A program made the translations under genes and the position numbers. The notes under the pieces are model-generated. The model saw only the letters and a list, made by a program, of their open reading frames with translations. It was not told the DNA's origin and ran no database searches. Below are positions 30,593-41,345 of a stretch of DNA of 64,000 nucleotides, one piece after another. This DNA is from Nematopogon swammerdamellus (Eukaryota > Arthropoda > Insecta > Lepidoptera > Adelidae): contig OX336343.1 in assembly GCA_946902875.1 (NCBI GenBank), positions 18,957,596 through 19,021,595 of the forward strand, read 5' to 3'. Position 1 is the first letter of the stretch; each line of letters begins with the position of its first letter.

Positions 30593-32426
30593 GAGAACTA
30601 GAAGGCTTAGGATTTTTTGACGAAACTTCGTCATGAACTTTTGTTTTGGTCATAACTCGAGAACCACTGGTGCTAGACCCATCGTGTTGGTACTCAAACT
30701 TCAGGTCTCGGTGAGATCTATCCATCTGTCACGTGAACTTTTGTTTTGGTCATAACTCGAGAACCACTGGTGCTAGACCCATCGTGTTGGTACTCAAACT
30801 TCAGGTTTCGGTGAGATCTATCCATCTGTCACATGAACTTTTGTTTTGGCCATAACTCGAGAACCACTGGTGCTAGACCCATCGTGTTAGTACTCAAACT
30901 TCAGGTTTCGGTGAGAGCTATCCATCTGTCACGTGAACTTTTGTTTTGGTCATAACTCGAGAACCACTGGTGCTAGACCCATCGTGTTGGTACTCAAACT
31001 CCAGGTTTCGGTGAGAGCTATCCATCTGTCACGTGAACTTTTGTTTTGGCCATAACTCGAGAACCACTGGTGCTAGACCCATCGTGTTGGTACTCAAACT
31101 CCAGGTCTCGGTGAGATCTATCCACCTGTCACATGAACTTTTGTTTTGGCCATAACTCGAGAACCACTGGTGCTAGAGCCATCGTGTTGGTACTCAAACT
31201 TCAGGTCTCGGTGAGATCTATCCATCTGTCACGTGAACTTTTGTTTGGTCATAACTCGAGAATCACTGGTGCTAGACCCATCGTGTTGGTACTCAAACTT
31301 CAGGTCTCGGTGAGATCTATCCATCTGTCACGTGAACTTTTGTTTTGGTCATAACTCGAGAACCACTGGTGCTAGACCCACCAGGACAGGTGGATAGATC
31401 TCACCGAGACCTGGAGTTTGAGTACCAACACGATGGGTCTAGCACCAGTGGTTCTCGACTTATGACCAAAACAAAAGTTCACGTGACAGATGGATAGATC
31501 TCACTGAGACCTGAAGTTTGAGTACCAACACGATGGGTCTAGCACCAGTGGTTATCGAGTTATGACCAAAACAAAAGTTCACGTAACAGATGGATAGATC
31601 TCACCGAGACCTGGAGTTTGAGTACCAACACGATGGGTCTAGCACCAGTGGTTTTCGAGTTATGACCAAAACAAAAGTTCACGTGACAGATGGATAGATC
31701 TCACCGAGACCTGAAGTTTGAGTACCAACACGATGGGTCTAGCACCAGTGGTTCTCGAGTTATGGCCAAAACAAAAGTTCATGTGACAGGTGGATAGATC
31801 TCACCGAGACCTGGAGTTTGAGTACCAACACGATGGGTCTAGCACCAGTGGTTCTCGAGTTATGACCAAAACAAAAGTTCACGTGACAGATGGATAGATC
31901 TCACCGAGACCTGAAGTTTGAGTACCAACACGATGGGTCTAGCACCAGTGGTTCTCGAGTTATGACCAAAACAAAAGTTCACGTGACAGATGGATAGATC
32001 TCACCGAGACCTGAAGTTTGAGTACCAACACGATGGGTCTAGCACCAGTGGTTCTCGAGTTATGACCAAAACAAAAGTTCACGTGACTGATGGATAGATC
32101 TCACCGAGGCCTCAAGTTTGAGTACCAACACGATGGGTCTAGCACCAGTGGTTTTCGAGTTATGACCAAAACAAAAGTTCACGTGACAGATGGATAGATC
32201 TCACCGAGACCTGAAGTTTGAGTACCAACACGATGGGTCTAGCACCAGTGGTTCTCGAGTTATGACCAAAACAAAAGCTCACGTGACAGATGGATAGATC
32301 TCACCGAGACCTGAAGTTTGAGTACCAACACGATGGGTCTAGCACCAGTGGTTCTCGAATTATGATATGACCAAAACAAAAGTTCATGACGAATTTTCGT
32401 CAAAAAATCCTAAGCCTTCTAGTTCT
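30593..32426. repeat. Foldback of two head-to-head arrays of 100-bp units
   Basis: The outer ends GAACTAGAAGGCTTAGGATT (from 30593) and AATCCTAAGCCTTCTAGTTC (to 32426) are perfect inverses. Inside the left end, the marker CATAACTCGA recurs at 30651, 30751, 30851, 30951, 31051, 31151, 31250 and 31350. Its inverse recurs every 100 bases from 31451 to 32351. That gives 8 plus 10 units of essentially exactly 100 bases, with the orientation changing at about 31380. Most units carry CACGTG (in GTCACGTGAAC) and CTCGAG. Unit-to-unit differences are few. The ORFs seen inside are chance, because 100 is not a multiple of three. The structure recalls Drosophila FB foldback elements, whose inverted arms are made of tandem repeats. 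No transposase is present, and target duplications were not found. Confidence 0.95.
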
Positions 32427-32735
32427 TTTAAATGCCGGGTATGGAATTTTGCGGGCAATGTCCGCGGTCCTCGCAACACCTCTGCTCCAGTCCTCCCGGC
32501 CTTCAGCGGTACGGAACCACTGCTTTTCGCCGACGTACTTAATTTCGTCGTCCCACCGGGCGGGTGGTCTTCCCACTTTCCGTTTCCCAGTCCACGGCCG
32601 CCAGTGTAGGACACGGATACTCCAAAGGTCGTCAACTTTTCGGCTGACGTGCCCAGCCCAATGCCACCTCAGCTTAGCCACCCGGTGTCCAATATCGACT
32701 ACATTGGTGCGTTGGCGGATATATTAATTAATTAA
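32427..32735 (-). mobile_element. RTE-like retrotransposon C-terminal fragment
   Basis: Minus-strand frame from 32681: MAKLRWHWAGHVSRKVDDLW, VLHWRPWTGKRKVGRPPARW, FRTAEGREDWSRG. This is the same C-terminal region as 51110-51475. The fragment touches the right end of the foldback directly. Confidence 0.8.
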
Positions 32736-33204
32736 TTAATTTATTTTATGTTTATATTTTATATTCAGGGATAAAATTACTACGTACATCAAATATTTAA
32801 ATAATAGGAAATTAAACTAAAACATTTCATATATATTTCATAGACTTAAGTACCGAATACTGTACAATACTGTATCGATACATTTAATGCACGGTTACAG
32901 CACTATGCATGGAACGAGGGAGCACGGAGACAGAATTAAAAAAAAATCTTTAAAAATATAATTAAGACATTTGCAGTATATTTACCGATAATATGTTACT
33001 CCATTGTTCTTCCAGTTTACTTTCACAGTTCGGTTTTTACATGTTTTCACGCAACAGACCGTAATTTTGGGAAAAACATTCCATATGTCGCGCGTGCCTC
33101 GGTCGACGATGCACTGTCGGTCGGATCGCGAGCGCACGACGCGTATGGTCACAAATTGACCATATAGCCGCCACGCGCGCCCGCCTCCTTCACACTTCTA
33201 GCTA
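32736..33204. other. Unassigned
   Basis: AT-rich (TTAATTAATTAATT at 32724) followed by a CG-rich part at 33085-33190. No gene seen. Confidence 0.35.
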
Positions 33205-33545
33205 TTACTTAGGATTTCTGTGGTCATAGGCCTTCTCCAGATCTACGAAGGCGCAAAAGACCTTCTGGTTTCGCCAGATATTTTTCGGCTATGCACCGTA
33301 AAGAAAAGACCTGATCTGTGTATCCCATACCCTTCCTAAATCCCGCTTGCACATCCCAGATCCTTTCTTCCGTATTTTCAACACCCTTTCAATGAGTACT
33401 TTTGCATACAGTTTGCCGGCAATGCTGATATGGCTTATGCCCCGGTAGTTTTTGCATTCCTGCTGCAAACCTTTTCCTTTGTACAGCGGGACGATCACAG
33501 CTTTGCACCAATCATCTGGTACTCGGCCGTGTAATATGTACAATG
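33205..33545 (-). mobile_element. Non-LTR RT fragment (fingers/palm start)
   Basis: On the minus strand: HGRVPDDWCKAVIVPLYKGK, LQQECKNYRGISHISIAGKL, YAKVLIERVLKI, and further along FCAFVDLEKA (palm motif A). By fit this is the part missing upstream of the RT at 27779-29400 and probably the same family. A frameshift lies between the two blocks. Confidence 0.8.
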
Positions 33546-33721
33546 TAGGTAGGTAAATATATATTTTTATGGACAACACGAGTTATGGCGCACGCCAGAC
33601 TAACCCAGAGGTGCAATCTGACGGCGGCGGCGCCGGCGGCGCCGGCGGCGGCGCCCACGGACATTCGGATATAGGTGCTGCGAATACTATGTTGGCCGGC
33701 TAGGTGCACTACCTAACTACA
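33546..33721. other. GGC-rich low-complexity stretch
   Basis: GACGGCGGCGGCGCCGGCGG and similar at 33617-33656 is an imperfect GGC repeat. An ORF on the minus strand reads alanine/glycine-rich here and is probably an artefact of the repeat. Confidence 0.6.
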
Positions 33722-34022
33722 TACACACTTACCACACGCTGTATCTCGACAATAGGTGTAAGCAGAGTAATCGGTGTTGCGCTGCAAGAACTCCGGTAAA
33801 TTACAGCGCAACATCGACCACCGCCTTTTGCAAAGTAGCTCGCAAAGTAGGTATTATCTATCAAGCAGGCTACTACCGTGGAAGGACCTTGCCAAGGTGA
33901 GAGGTGGCTTGCCTGTCGCCGATTAGCACGGCATATCGTCCTTATCCCTTAGTCGCCTTTTACGACATGCGCGGGGACAGATGCAGTGGGACTATTCTTT
34001 TTAAGTACCGGCCCCACACGAT
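33722..34022 (+). repeat. Dispersed repeat family B, longest copy
   Basis: Runs from CACACGCTGTATCTCGACAA through AGCAGAGTAATCGGTG, AACTCCGGTAAATTACAG and CAAGGTGAGAGGTGGC. It ends GTCGCCTTTTACGACATGCG, AGATGCAGTGGGACTATTC and AAGTACCGGCCCCACACG. It shows the full extent (about 300 bases) of the family; other copies keep one half or the other. Confidence 0.85.
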
Positions 34023-34187
34023 GTTATGTTATGTATGACTATTAGGTATTGAATTTAAACTTGAAAACTACGGAGGGGTTATTTTATAAGTTTTTTAACC
34101 ACCGAGAATGAAGATGTTTAACGGATCAAATCAAAAATAATTTAGCATTTTTATGATAGAGTTGTCGGCTTTTATATTATAACAACT

Positions 34188-34445
34188 AGCTTTTGCCCGC
34201 GGCTTCGCTCGCGGTAGACTCGGCTTAATAGCAAATCTGATTTAAACGCAAATATGATAATAAAAGATTTACCGTATATTCTCTCTCTCTTTCTCTCTCT
34301 TCTCTCTCTCTCCCGTCCATACTGTACATTCTTTAATACTGCTCAGCCCTTAGTCTATTTAGCGTGACGGTATATAGCCTCATAAACTCTTTTCATTGGT
34401 GCAAACAGCATCAAAATCTCTTCAGTGTTTCTGGAGTTTACCTCA
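34188..34445. repeat. Family E-like fragment
   Basis: ACTAGCTTTTGCCCGCGGCT with TCGCTCGCGG, then TAGCGTGACGGTATATAGCC after a TCTC microsatellite (34280-34313). It resembles the copies at 46985-47200 and 59851-60085. Confidence 0.6.
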
Positions 34446-34669
34446 AACATACATACATACAGACTGACGTTCCCTTTTATAAGAAGTAGAGGTAGAGATA
34501 GAGAAGAGAATATAGAGATAGATATACCCATATAAAATAATATACCTACCAAATGATTGATACCTACAAGGAGACAAGTCCTGCAAGCTAGCAGGACGAG
34601 CAAGGCTAATAGTCAGGTGGAGTCGGTGCAAGGTGCAGTTTGACATTGACTTCCAACTTCCAATTTGAA

Positions 34670-34860
34670 TTACAAAAACTCGCGAAACTGGCTGACCGTG
34701 TCGTTCGTCGTCACCGTCGACTCGAGCGCGCCGCAGACAGAGTAGACAACAAACACGGCGGCGGGCGAGTTTAACAAGGTCACGTGATTTCTGACTGTGA
34801 CGCGACATCGTCGTCGTCGCCGCAGAACCACAGGCAGAACTACTGCGGCTGAGCGCAGAG
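34670..34860. other. CpG-rich block with CACGTG
   Basis: GTCGTTCGTCGTCACCGTCG, AACACGGCGGCGGGCGAG, AGGTCACGTGATTTC and CATCGTCGTCGTCGCCGCAG make this a local CpG-rich patch in AT-rich DNA. It may be a promoter or 5' UTR, but no gene was found next to it. Confidence 0.3.
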
Positions 34861-34949
34861 GTTTTTGTAACGAGTTATTTTGATAAAAAAACTGGATTCA
34901 AATTGGAACTACCTGCGATGAAGTGGAAACGTTATAATATGTTATACAC

Positions 34950-35020
34950 TTACTGCCTCTTAATGTGTGGCAAGGACGGACTTATTGCCTTAGGAAATTT
35001 CCTCCAGTCAACCCGGCGAA
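34950..35020. repeat. Short relic of a GGCGGACTTATTGC-type repeat
   Basis: GGACGGACTTATTGCCTTAG followed by TTTCCTCCAGTCAACC matches the layout at 49625-49665 (GGCGGACTTATCACTGC, then TTTCTTCCAGTCAACC). Confidence 0.5.
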
Positions 35021-35397
35021 CGTAAATATTTTACATGGAATCTGAATCATGGAACAGCAGGTATGCACGTAGGGCATCCAAAATCGGTACCATTTTCAAA
35101 ATCGGTTTTATTCCGATTTTCATATTTTAAAAATCGATTTTTAGATTTTTTCGATGTTTTTGATTTTACGGGAAAATGTGAAGTGTAACTTCAATATAAG
35201 GTAGGTATTTTTGCACTGGGCCACATGAAAATAAATGACAAAGAGTATACTAGTAATAAAATAAGTGACATTTAATATTTCAGTGCAATATTAAAATTAC
35301 ATGTGTTCAAATTTTGAAATTAAAATTTTGAATAGGAACTTAACTCTAACTTTAACGTGATTACGTAAACCACTTGGTAACTACGTGAACGTGACTT

Positions 35398-36258
35398 TTT
35401 TTTTATTGCTTCCGAACTGGGTGGCTCCGCCCGTGGTCGAAACCTCAGGGGCAGCCAATTTCACCGCCGAGGAGGTGCCAGTCCGGCTTGATGGTGGACT
35501 ACTGTTGCTGGGGAAAGTCCATTAACCCGCGATTTGAAGATCCGTGGATTGTAGGAGTGGGGAAATATATTCCCTGGGAGCCAGTTCCACACCTTTGCAG
35601 TATCACAAAAGAAAGATTTAGAGAATCGTGCAGTTCGACGAACTCTTCTGTCGACTACAAAGGGGTGTTCCGCGAGAGTATGGCGGGTTTGGCGAAGGTG
35701 AACAGGAGAAGGAGGGATAAGGGAAGCAAGTTCGTCAGAGCAGCGGCCATAGTAGTACCGATAAAACAGGCTCAATGAACCAACGATACGTCTGTACTTT
35801 AGAGGTTGAAGGTCCTTTGTGAGCACAGAGTCACCAATGAGGCGAATGGCTCGTCGCTGAATAGAATCCAAGGCTGAAAGAAGGTACTCATGGGAACCCT
35901 CCCAATGATGACTGCAATATTCCATCACCGGTCTTACTTGTGCTTCGTAGAGTGTAAGTAGTTGGACCGGCGTGAAAAATCGCCGACATCGGTAGAGGAT
36001 CCCTAATTTTCGAGACGCTAGTTTCGCCTTGCACTCTATGGACGATCGAAACCCAACGTCCCTGGACGCCTCCATATCCAAGACGCCCAGACTACCATCG
36101 TTGGGGACTTGGCTGCCCTGAAAAGTACTTGGAGAGGAAACGGATCAGCCTTAGTAGAGAAGGCACAATCTTGCGTCTTGGCTAAGTTGAAGTTGACCAA
36201 GTTCTTCTTTCCCCAAGAGGATACTTTTTCGAGAACCTGGTCAACCGTAGCAACAGTT
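35398..36258 (-). mobile_element. CR1-like retrotransposon 3' fragment
   Basis: The minus strand runs NLVNFNLAKTQDCAFSTKAD (36200), SLGVLDMEASRDVGFRSSIE, KLASRKLGILYRCRRFFTPV, QVRPVMEYCSHHWEGS, DSIQRRAIRLIGD, SLFYRYYYGRCSDELASLIP and VWNWLPGNIFPHSYN, to a stop near 35461. It ends in a short A run (35398-35406 on this strand). This is the region after the RT palm in CR1-type elements. It is 5'-truncated and lies 2-3 bases after the hAT stop codon. The 206-codon frame is intact, so the insertion is not very old. Confidence 0.85.
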
Positions 36259-36260
36259 GA

Positions 36261-36740
36261 CTAATCTTTGTTTAGTTGAAAGTGAGATTTAAGGAAACAT
36301 AGAGCGTCTAAACTGGGACCACCCATGCCACTTCTTAAATTTCTTGTTAAATAACCTGCTGCTGAAAATGCCCTTTCGGCTCCCAAACTTGTCGGCGGAA
36401 TCGTGCGTGAGTAGGTTATGATTACCTTTTCTAGACATGAGGTCTCTCGCTCACCGTTACACTCAAATAATGTCATTTCAATTCTTATGACATCACGCAG
36501 ATTTTCCTTACCGGTGTTAGAAGGTTTTTTTGTCATAACTTTGGCACTTTCCAGCTCCAGCCGAGGATCGACAATATCCAAAGTAGGTGTCGGCGAAGAT
36601 GAAGCGGACGCAGACTCCGACCTCTCCAACTGTGTTTGATTTTGTACAGTCGAATGTAATCTGCGATATACTCGTTCTATACCACCAGGCAGTTCATCAT
36701 TGTCCGGGTATACTTCATCACGTCTGACTGAAGTAAGCAG
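36261..36740 (-). pseudogene. hAT transposase C-terminal (hATC) remnant
   Basis: The open frame ends at 36261 and can be read back to about 36740 without a start. It contains DELPGGIERVYRRLHSTVQ, SASASSSPTPTLDIVDPRLE and the hATC dimerisation block IPPTSLGAERAFSAAGYLTR, then LRSGMGGPSLDALCFLKSHF. The family pattern (P.TS...ER.FS.AG...R) is well kept. The BED zinc finger and RNase H-like DDE domain are absent. Encoded on the minus strand of the element at 35070-37103. Confidence 0.9.
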
Positions 36741-37111
36741 TAGGGTTATGTAGGTACATTACCATGTAGGTGTTCATTCATAGTTAGGCGTTGATCAATC
36801 CTTGATTTCAAAGCTTGATTATTCCGGTGTGATTATTATTATTTTTTTTAATTAAGTTCGTTCTTTATTGGAAGAAAAATGATGATGATGATTAAGTAAC
36901 CCACCCATAACCCATTTCACATAAAATAGCACTGTTTTTATGCATTTAAAACCAAATGACGGGGAATGTTTGAAAAACCTAATAAAAATCAGAACATCGG
37001 AAAAATCGATTTTCGATATTAAAAAAATCGGTTTTAAAATAGCACTAAAATTTTCCGATTTTCGGTTTTTTCGATTTCCGATTTTTCGATTTTGGATGCC
37101 CTATATGCACG

Positions 37112-40100
37112 TTATTGGAACCTCGGACATCTCGCAAGAGAAGCCGACGAGACGCCCAGACTACTCGGCTACCCTCATCCCGTTACGTTATTATGTATTA
37201 TCTACGTAATGCATTTCTATAGCTAGTTTTGTGATACCTCTAAATCTGCCAGTAAAATACAATTCCCAAATACGCTTATATAAACATTAGTACTTGTGTA
37301 TGGATATTTAGTCAGAAAACATCGCGTGGACACGCTCTACGAGCTAACGTATTCCAGAGTATTTCAAACAAACTACAACTGAAATTTACTCTGCCTGGTC
37401 ACACTAACATTAGTTTGCCTTTACAGTATTTCAGACGACCTCTAGATTCCTTAAGTAAATTACTGAACAAGTTTAAGCCCGACCGGGTATATTAGATTGC
37501 AGTTAGTTTTCCCTTTGTTGAATTGCAATAAACAGTGTCCACTTGAAAGTTAGATAGCTGCTTTAATTGGATTCCAGGCCGGGATGGCTGTTGTGAGTGC
37601 ACGGCAAGGACACAGCTCACAGTTAATTTCGCCTCTGTGCGGGATGCACTATCGGTTTTCTATTTATTTCACTTTCAACAGCGTCGCAGGCACGGTGGAA
37701 TCTCGTAAGGGGCTTTCTTTGGAGCAAGTTGTTGCTTCCGGATTTGGTTTTGTAGTTTTCTTTTGAGTGTCGTGTTGTCTTGAGCTTGAGACGACTGCTT
37801 TGCATTTCTGAGAACAGCAATTCAGTAATAAGTACCAATTAAAGGACCCTGCGATGTGTCTGCATCATCGACATGACTTCCAGTGATTCAGTCTCCTCAA
37901 CTCTTTGTCTCCTTTATTTCTTTTTTCTTGTCGTGTACTGTTCTTCTTTCAATTGTATACAATAAAGAGTATCTACTCTATTCTTTCTTAAGCGACCAAA
38001 GATCTTTCACCAACGAATACGATTCCAATACTTTACTTTTACTTTGTTTTATCTTCGAAGTTCGAGTAAAGTTTGGGTATTGTTAGGGCAATCTCTACAT
38101 CGCGACCAGTTCGATTCTAGACACTGATTGGTTTATTGTCTGGGTACCTAGATAATCGGCGTCCCAGTAAATTGCACCTCCGTTTCATGGCTTTTCATAG
38201 CTTTCGTCCATGATCACTGGGCCGGTCACTCATTGTCGTGAGCGTTGCATTGTGCGTCGGTGGGTGGGTGCGGAGATGGCGGGATGCAGCATCAATGGGC
38301 TTGTCGCTGGCATATGTACTGTCAGCCAAGCTATTACTATTAAACATGTACTTCAACTACTTCAACAATGCGAAATTACCAGCTACAATGCCTAGGTTCT
38401 CCAAGCTAATTTCATACTTTCGATTTACTCCTTCCTTACTTTGTATCTGCACGGTTACCAATCCAATATGCTTATTATGGTTTCGTTTGAAATCTGATGA
38501 AATAGTGAATCTAGATTGATACGAATATCGATCGCATTACGGTTATGGCATGGATTAATAAGACTAGTAAAGACTTGCCGTTTTGTTTTGTTAGATGTAA
38601 GTAGTACTCAACGAGCAGTAGTAACCATAAATAAACCAATGAAATACCGTCAACGAATATTGCGACAACGTGGGTACTGGAGCGTACTCGAGTTTTCACA
38701 AACTGCAGGTGGACAGACATCACGCGATTAGCTGACTTGTGGATGACGATGGAGAAGTGATAGAGCGTGAAACGTTCATCAATATAGTAAATATAAAATT
38801 TTTGCGAAAGTCAAATTGACGAAAAAAAAAACTTCCGAACCGGTCGTCTGGTAAATCGTTAGTAATTTTGATTGCTTGCTACACTACAGTTAGTAATCTT
38901 AAGTAATCGCTTCCTAAATATTATTGAAATCGCATGTCTCGTATGAAATATGGTGAATTGACAGAAACTTGTTAATTTTCTGAATTTTGTAAAATGTTTT
39001 AGAGCAACAGACGTATTTATAACTGTACGAGAAGATGACAAGATGAAAGTAAACATTAATTTCGACTAAATTATATTGCGTGATAAGAGTGGTACACAGG
39101 ACCTCTGCACTGGCCGCAGTTTTTCTTAGGTTAAACGGTCTCCGCCTCATTGAGTGCTGTTTGTTACCCAAAAACCTGAACGTATTTTTTTCTGTATGCA
39201 ATAACACAAGCGTTGGTCTTGAATTGTAATTTGCTTGAAGTTGAAGGTTCACTGTTCCTCGAGTTTATCTCGTTCGATGCTTTAAATAGACCTCGGTAGA
39301 GGGAACAGTACTGAGTGGAATCGCCGACAGACGCCGGCCACTCAATAGCAATGACCTTTACTTGCGGCCACAGGATACGATATTCTCCTGACTCACTCAC
39401 GTGCTGGTTTGCGTTAGAGACAATTGGTGTTATCTCCTCTTTGTTTAACGTTAACCGATCGCAGAGTGGATTGTCTGGTCGTGAGAACAAACAGAGTAAA
39501 CAACCTAAAGCAAATTAGCGTTGAAGCTAATAAGAAAGAACAAGTCAAATAAAGCCTCAAAGGAAATTGGCGGGAGGATAATGCCTGCCTCGAAGTAGAG
39601 ATTTGTGTATACGAGCGGTGCGGTTGGCCACATCACCCAAGTTCTAAAGGGTAATGCCAGTAGTTATACTTCCATTAATGTCTTGTCGTGATCTAATCTG
39701 AGATCTTCTGATGTAGAATACACTTGGTCGTCCAAATGTATATCCTTGTTCTAGAATTTTTCCAATCCTAGAGGACAATAAAACATTCCCAAAAAAATAT
39801 TACATGCCTCAGCGGAAAAAAATACTCCACACCTGCTTCCGAAGCTGGCGTATCGATCCGTGTCACCTCAAGAAATATGGGCGAGATTATTGGGGTATTA
39901 TTTTATGCGAAGTTTGAGCGGTCCCCATAACGGGTGCGGGGATCGGGGGATGGAAAACAGGAGATTGTGAGCACATGTGCCTGATACGGAGGTAGCTCGC
40001 GCCCCAGGGCTTAGCTTACGTGAGGGGTAACCCGCTATGGCTTTTGGATATTGTCTGAGGGTAGCGCTGTGCGCAGTCTAAGATGCCATAAATATCATAT

Positions 40101-41040
40101 TCGTTGTCTTCAGTAAGTTTAGGCTTCAAGTTAACAGGTAGAACTAGGCAATCGGTTCTACGGAAATGCATGAAATTTTTTATATTACCGAAGATTTCAA
40201 ACTCTCTTTTGAATTCAATTGTTTTGTAATTGAGGAGAAACCTTGTTAAATGCTTCGTCTTTCGGTAAGAAGCTAAAGTGTAATAAAGGCAAAGAAAGAG
40301 AAGGTGTCTTAATTCGTAGTGCGAGGCCATGGATCGAGAATGTGGTATTTACATGGCTCTTAGCAATGTTAATCCATCTACTGGAAGAGGTTTATACTGG
40401 TGGAAGATACGAACTTCGAATACGGTAACACCAGTGCCGTCTTGAAGAGGCCTAGGTCGAGCCTAGGCCTAGTCGTCTTAACTCGATTCGGACATTCAAT
40501 AGCTTAATCTCAATTCACATGTACAGAACCTTAACATAACGTCGTCGTACAAAACGTTTCGACGAAGTTCTTTCAATTTGTCGGTCGCTCCGTGCGCGGC
40601 CGTGTCTGTCCCCCGGGAACTAGACTCGCAGACGAGGTGTCTCCCCGCGAAAAATCGATGCCCCCGGCGCAATTGCTGAAAGATGTGCTCGAACAAATTT
40701 AAAAAAGGGCGAGACGAGAGTAAATCTGGGCTCGGTGTATTTGTGTGTAACGAAGTCCCTTGGGTCACGTGTGCCTTCCTTGGAATTATTTCTCATATTC
40801 TTGTGAGTTTTCATCTTCTTCTTGTTTGAATGAAAAATTGTTTGAAAATTTTAATGAAAACTTTACGCTCGGGTTTAAACTATAATATACGTGCTCCGTA
40901 ATTGTAATTGGAAATATTCGGCGCGATAAATATAACAAACAATGATAGTTTTAACTTTTCATCATCGAATGTCCATGGGCGTCGTTAGACACCTTATGGA
41001 TGGTTTGGCGCGACATATCGCGCTTTCTATAAAAACATCT
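37112..41040. other. Low-copy DNA, no gene identified
   Basis: Many short ORFs on both strands overlap and show no domain features. A CG-richer patch lies at about 40570-40690 (GCGCGGCCGTGTCTGTCCCC). This region may be intronic or intergenic. Confidence 0.4.
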
Positions 41041-41044
41041 TAAC

Positions 41045-41345
41045 CATAATCCCGTATCGGTCCCCTACTGGACATAGGCCTCTCCCAAGGCACGCCATCA
41101 CACGCTGTCTTCGGCTCTTCTTATCCATCCACTCCCGGCTACCCTTTTCAGGCCACTAAGCCGGGGGGTGTCCCACCCCACGCTATGTTTGCTTGTACAT
41201 GGCCTCCATTCGAGCACCTGTCTACCCCAGCAGTTATCGGGTCTGTGACAGATGTGTTCAACCCAATGCCACTTCAGCATTTGAATGCCTACCAATAACA
41301 GTTCTCGCCACGACCCGACGAAGCCAGTTTGAATTTTTTCTCATT
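41045..41345 (-). mobile_element. RTE-like retrotransposon C-terminal fragment, diverged
   Basis: Minus-strand frame 41098-41295: MLKWHWVEHICHRPDNCW, VLEWRPCTSKHSVG, RLSGLKRVAGSGWIRRAEDS. The plus-strand CCCCTACTGGACATAGGCCT is the complement of the usual EAYVQQW 3' end. Frameshifted and old. Confidence 0.7.

Larger units (their letters stand above)
35070..37103 (-). mobile_element. hAT transposon with 8-bp target duplication and nested retroelement
   Basis: Inverted ends TAGGGCATCCAAAATCG (left) and CGATTTTGGATGCCCTA (right) bound 2034 bases, flanked by the perfect 8-bp duplication TATGCACG (35062-35069 and 37104-37111). Subterminal regions on both sides are dense in AATCGATTTTT/AAAAATCG motifs, probably binding sites. 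The interior holds a transposase C-terminus (36261-36740) and a CR1-like insertion (35398-36258). The DDE core is missing, so the copy is non-autonomous. Confidence 0.95.

Noticed and set aside
31133..31354. Protein with internal repeats
   Set aside because: The ORF is an accident of the 100-bp tandem unit; the period is not a multiple of three.
30593..32426. CRISPR array
   Set aside because: Units are directly adjacent 100-bp repeats with no unique spacers, in a eukaryotic repeat context.
33512..33709. Alanine/glycine-rich protein
   Set aside because: It results from a GGC-type low-complexity tract next to an RT fragment.
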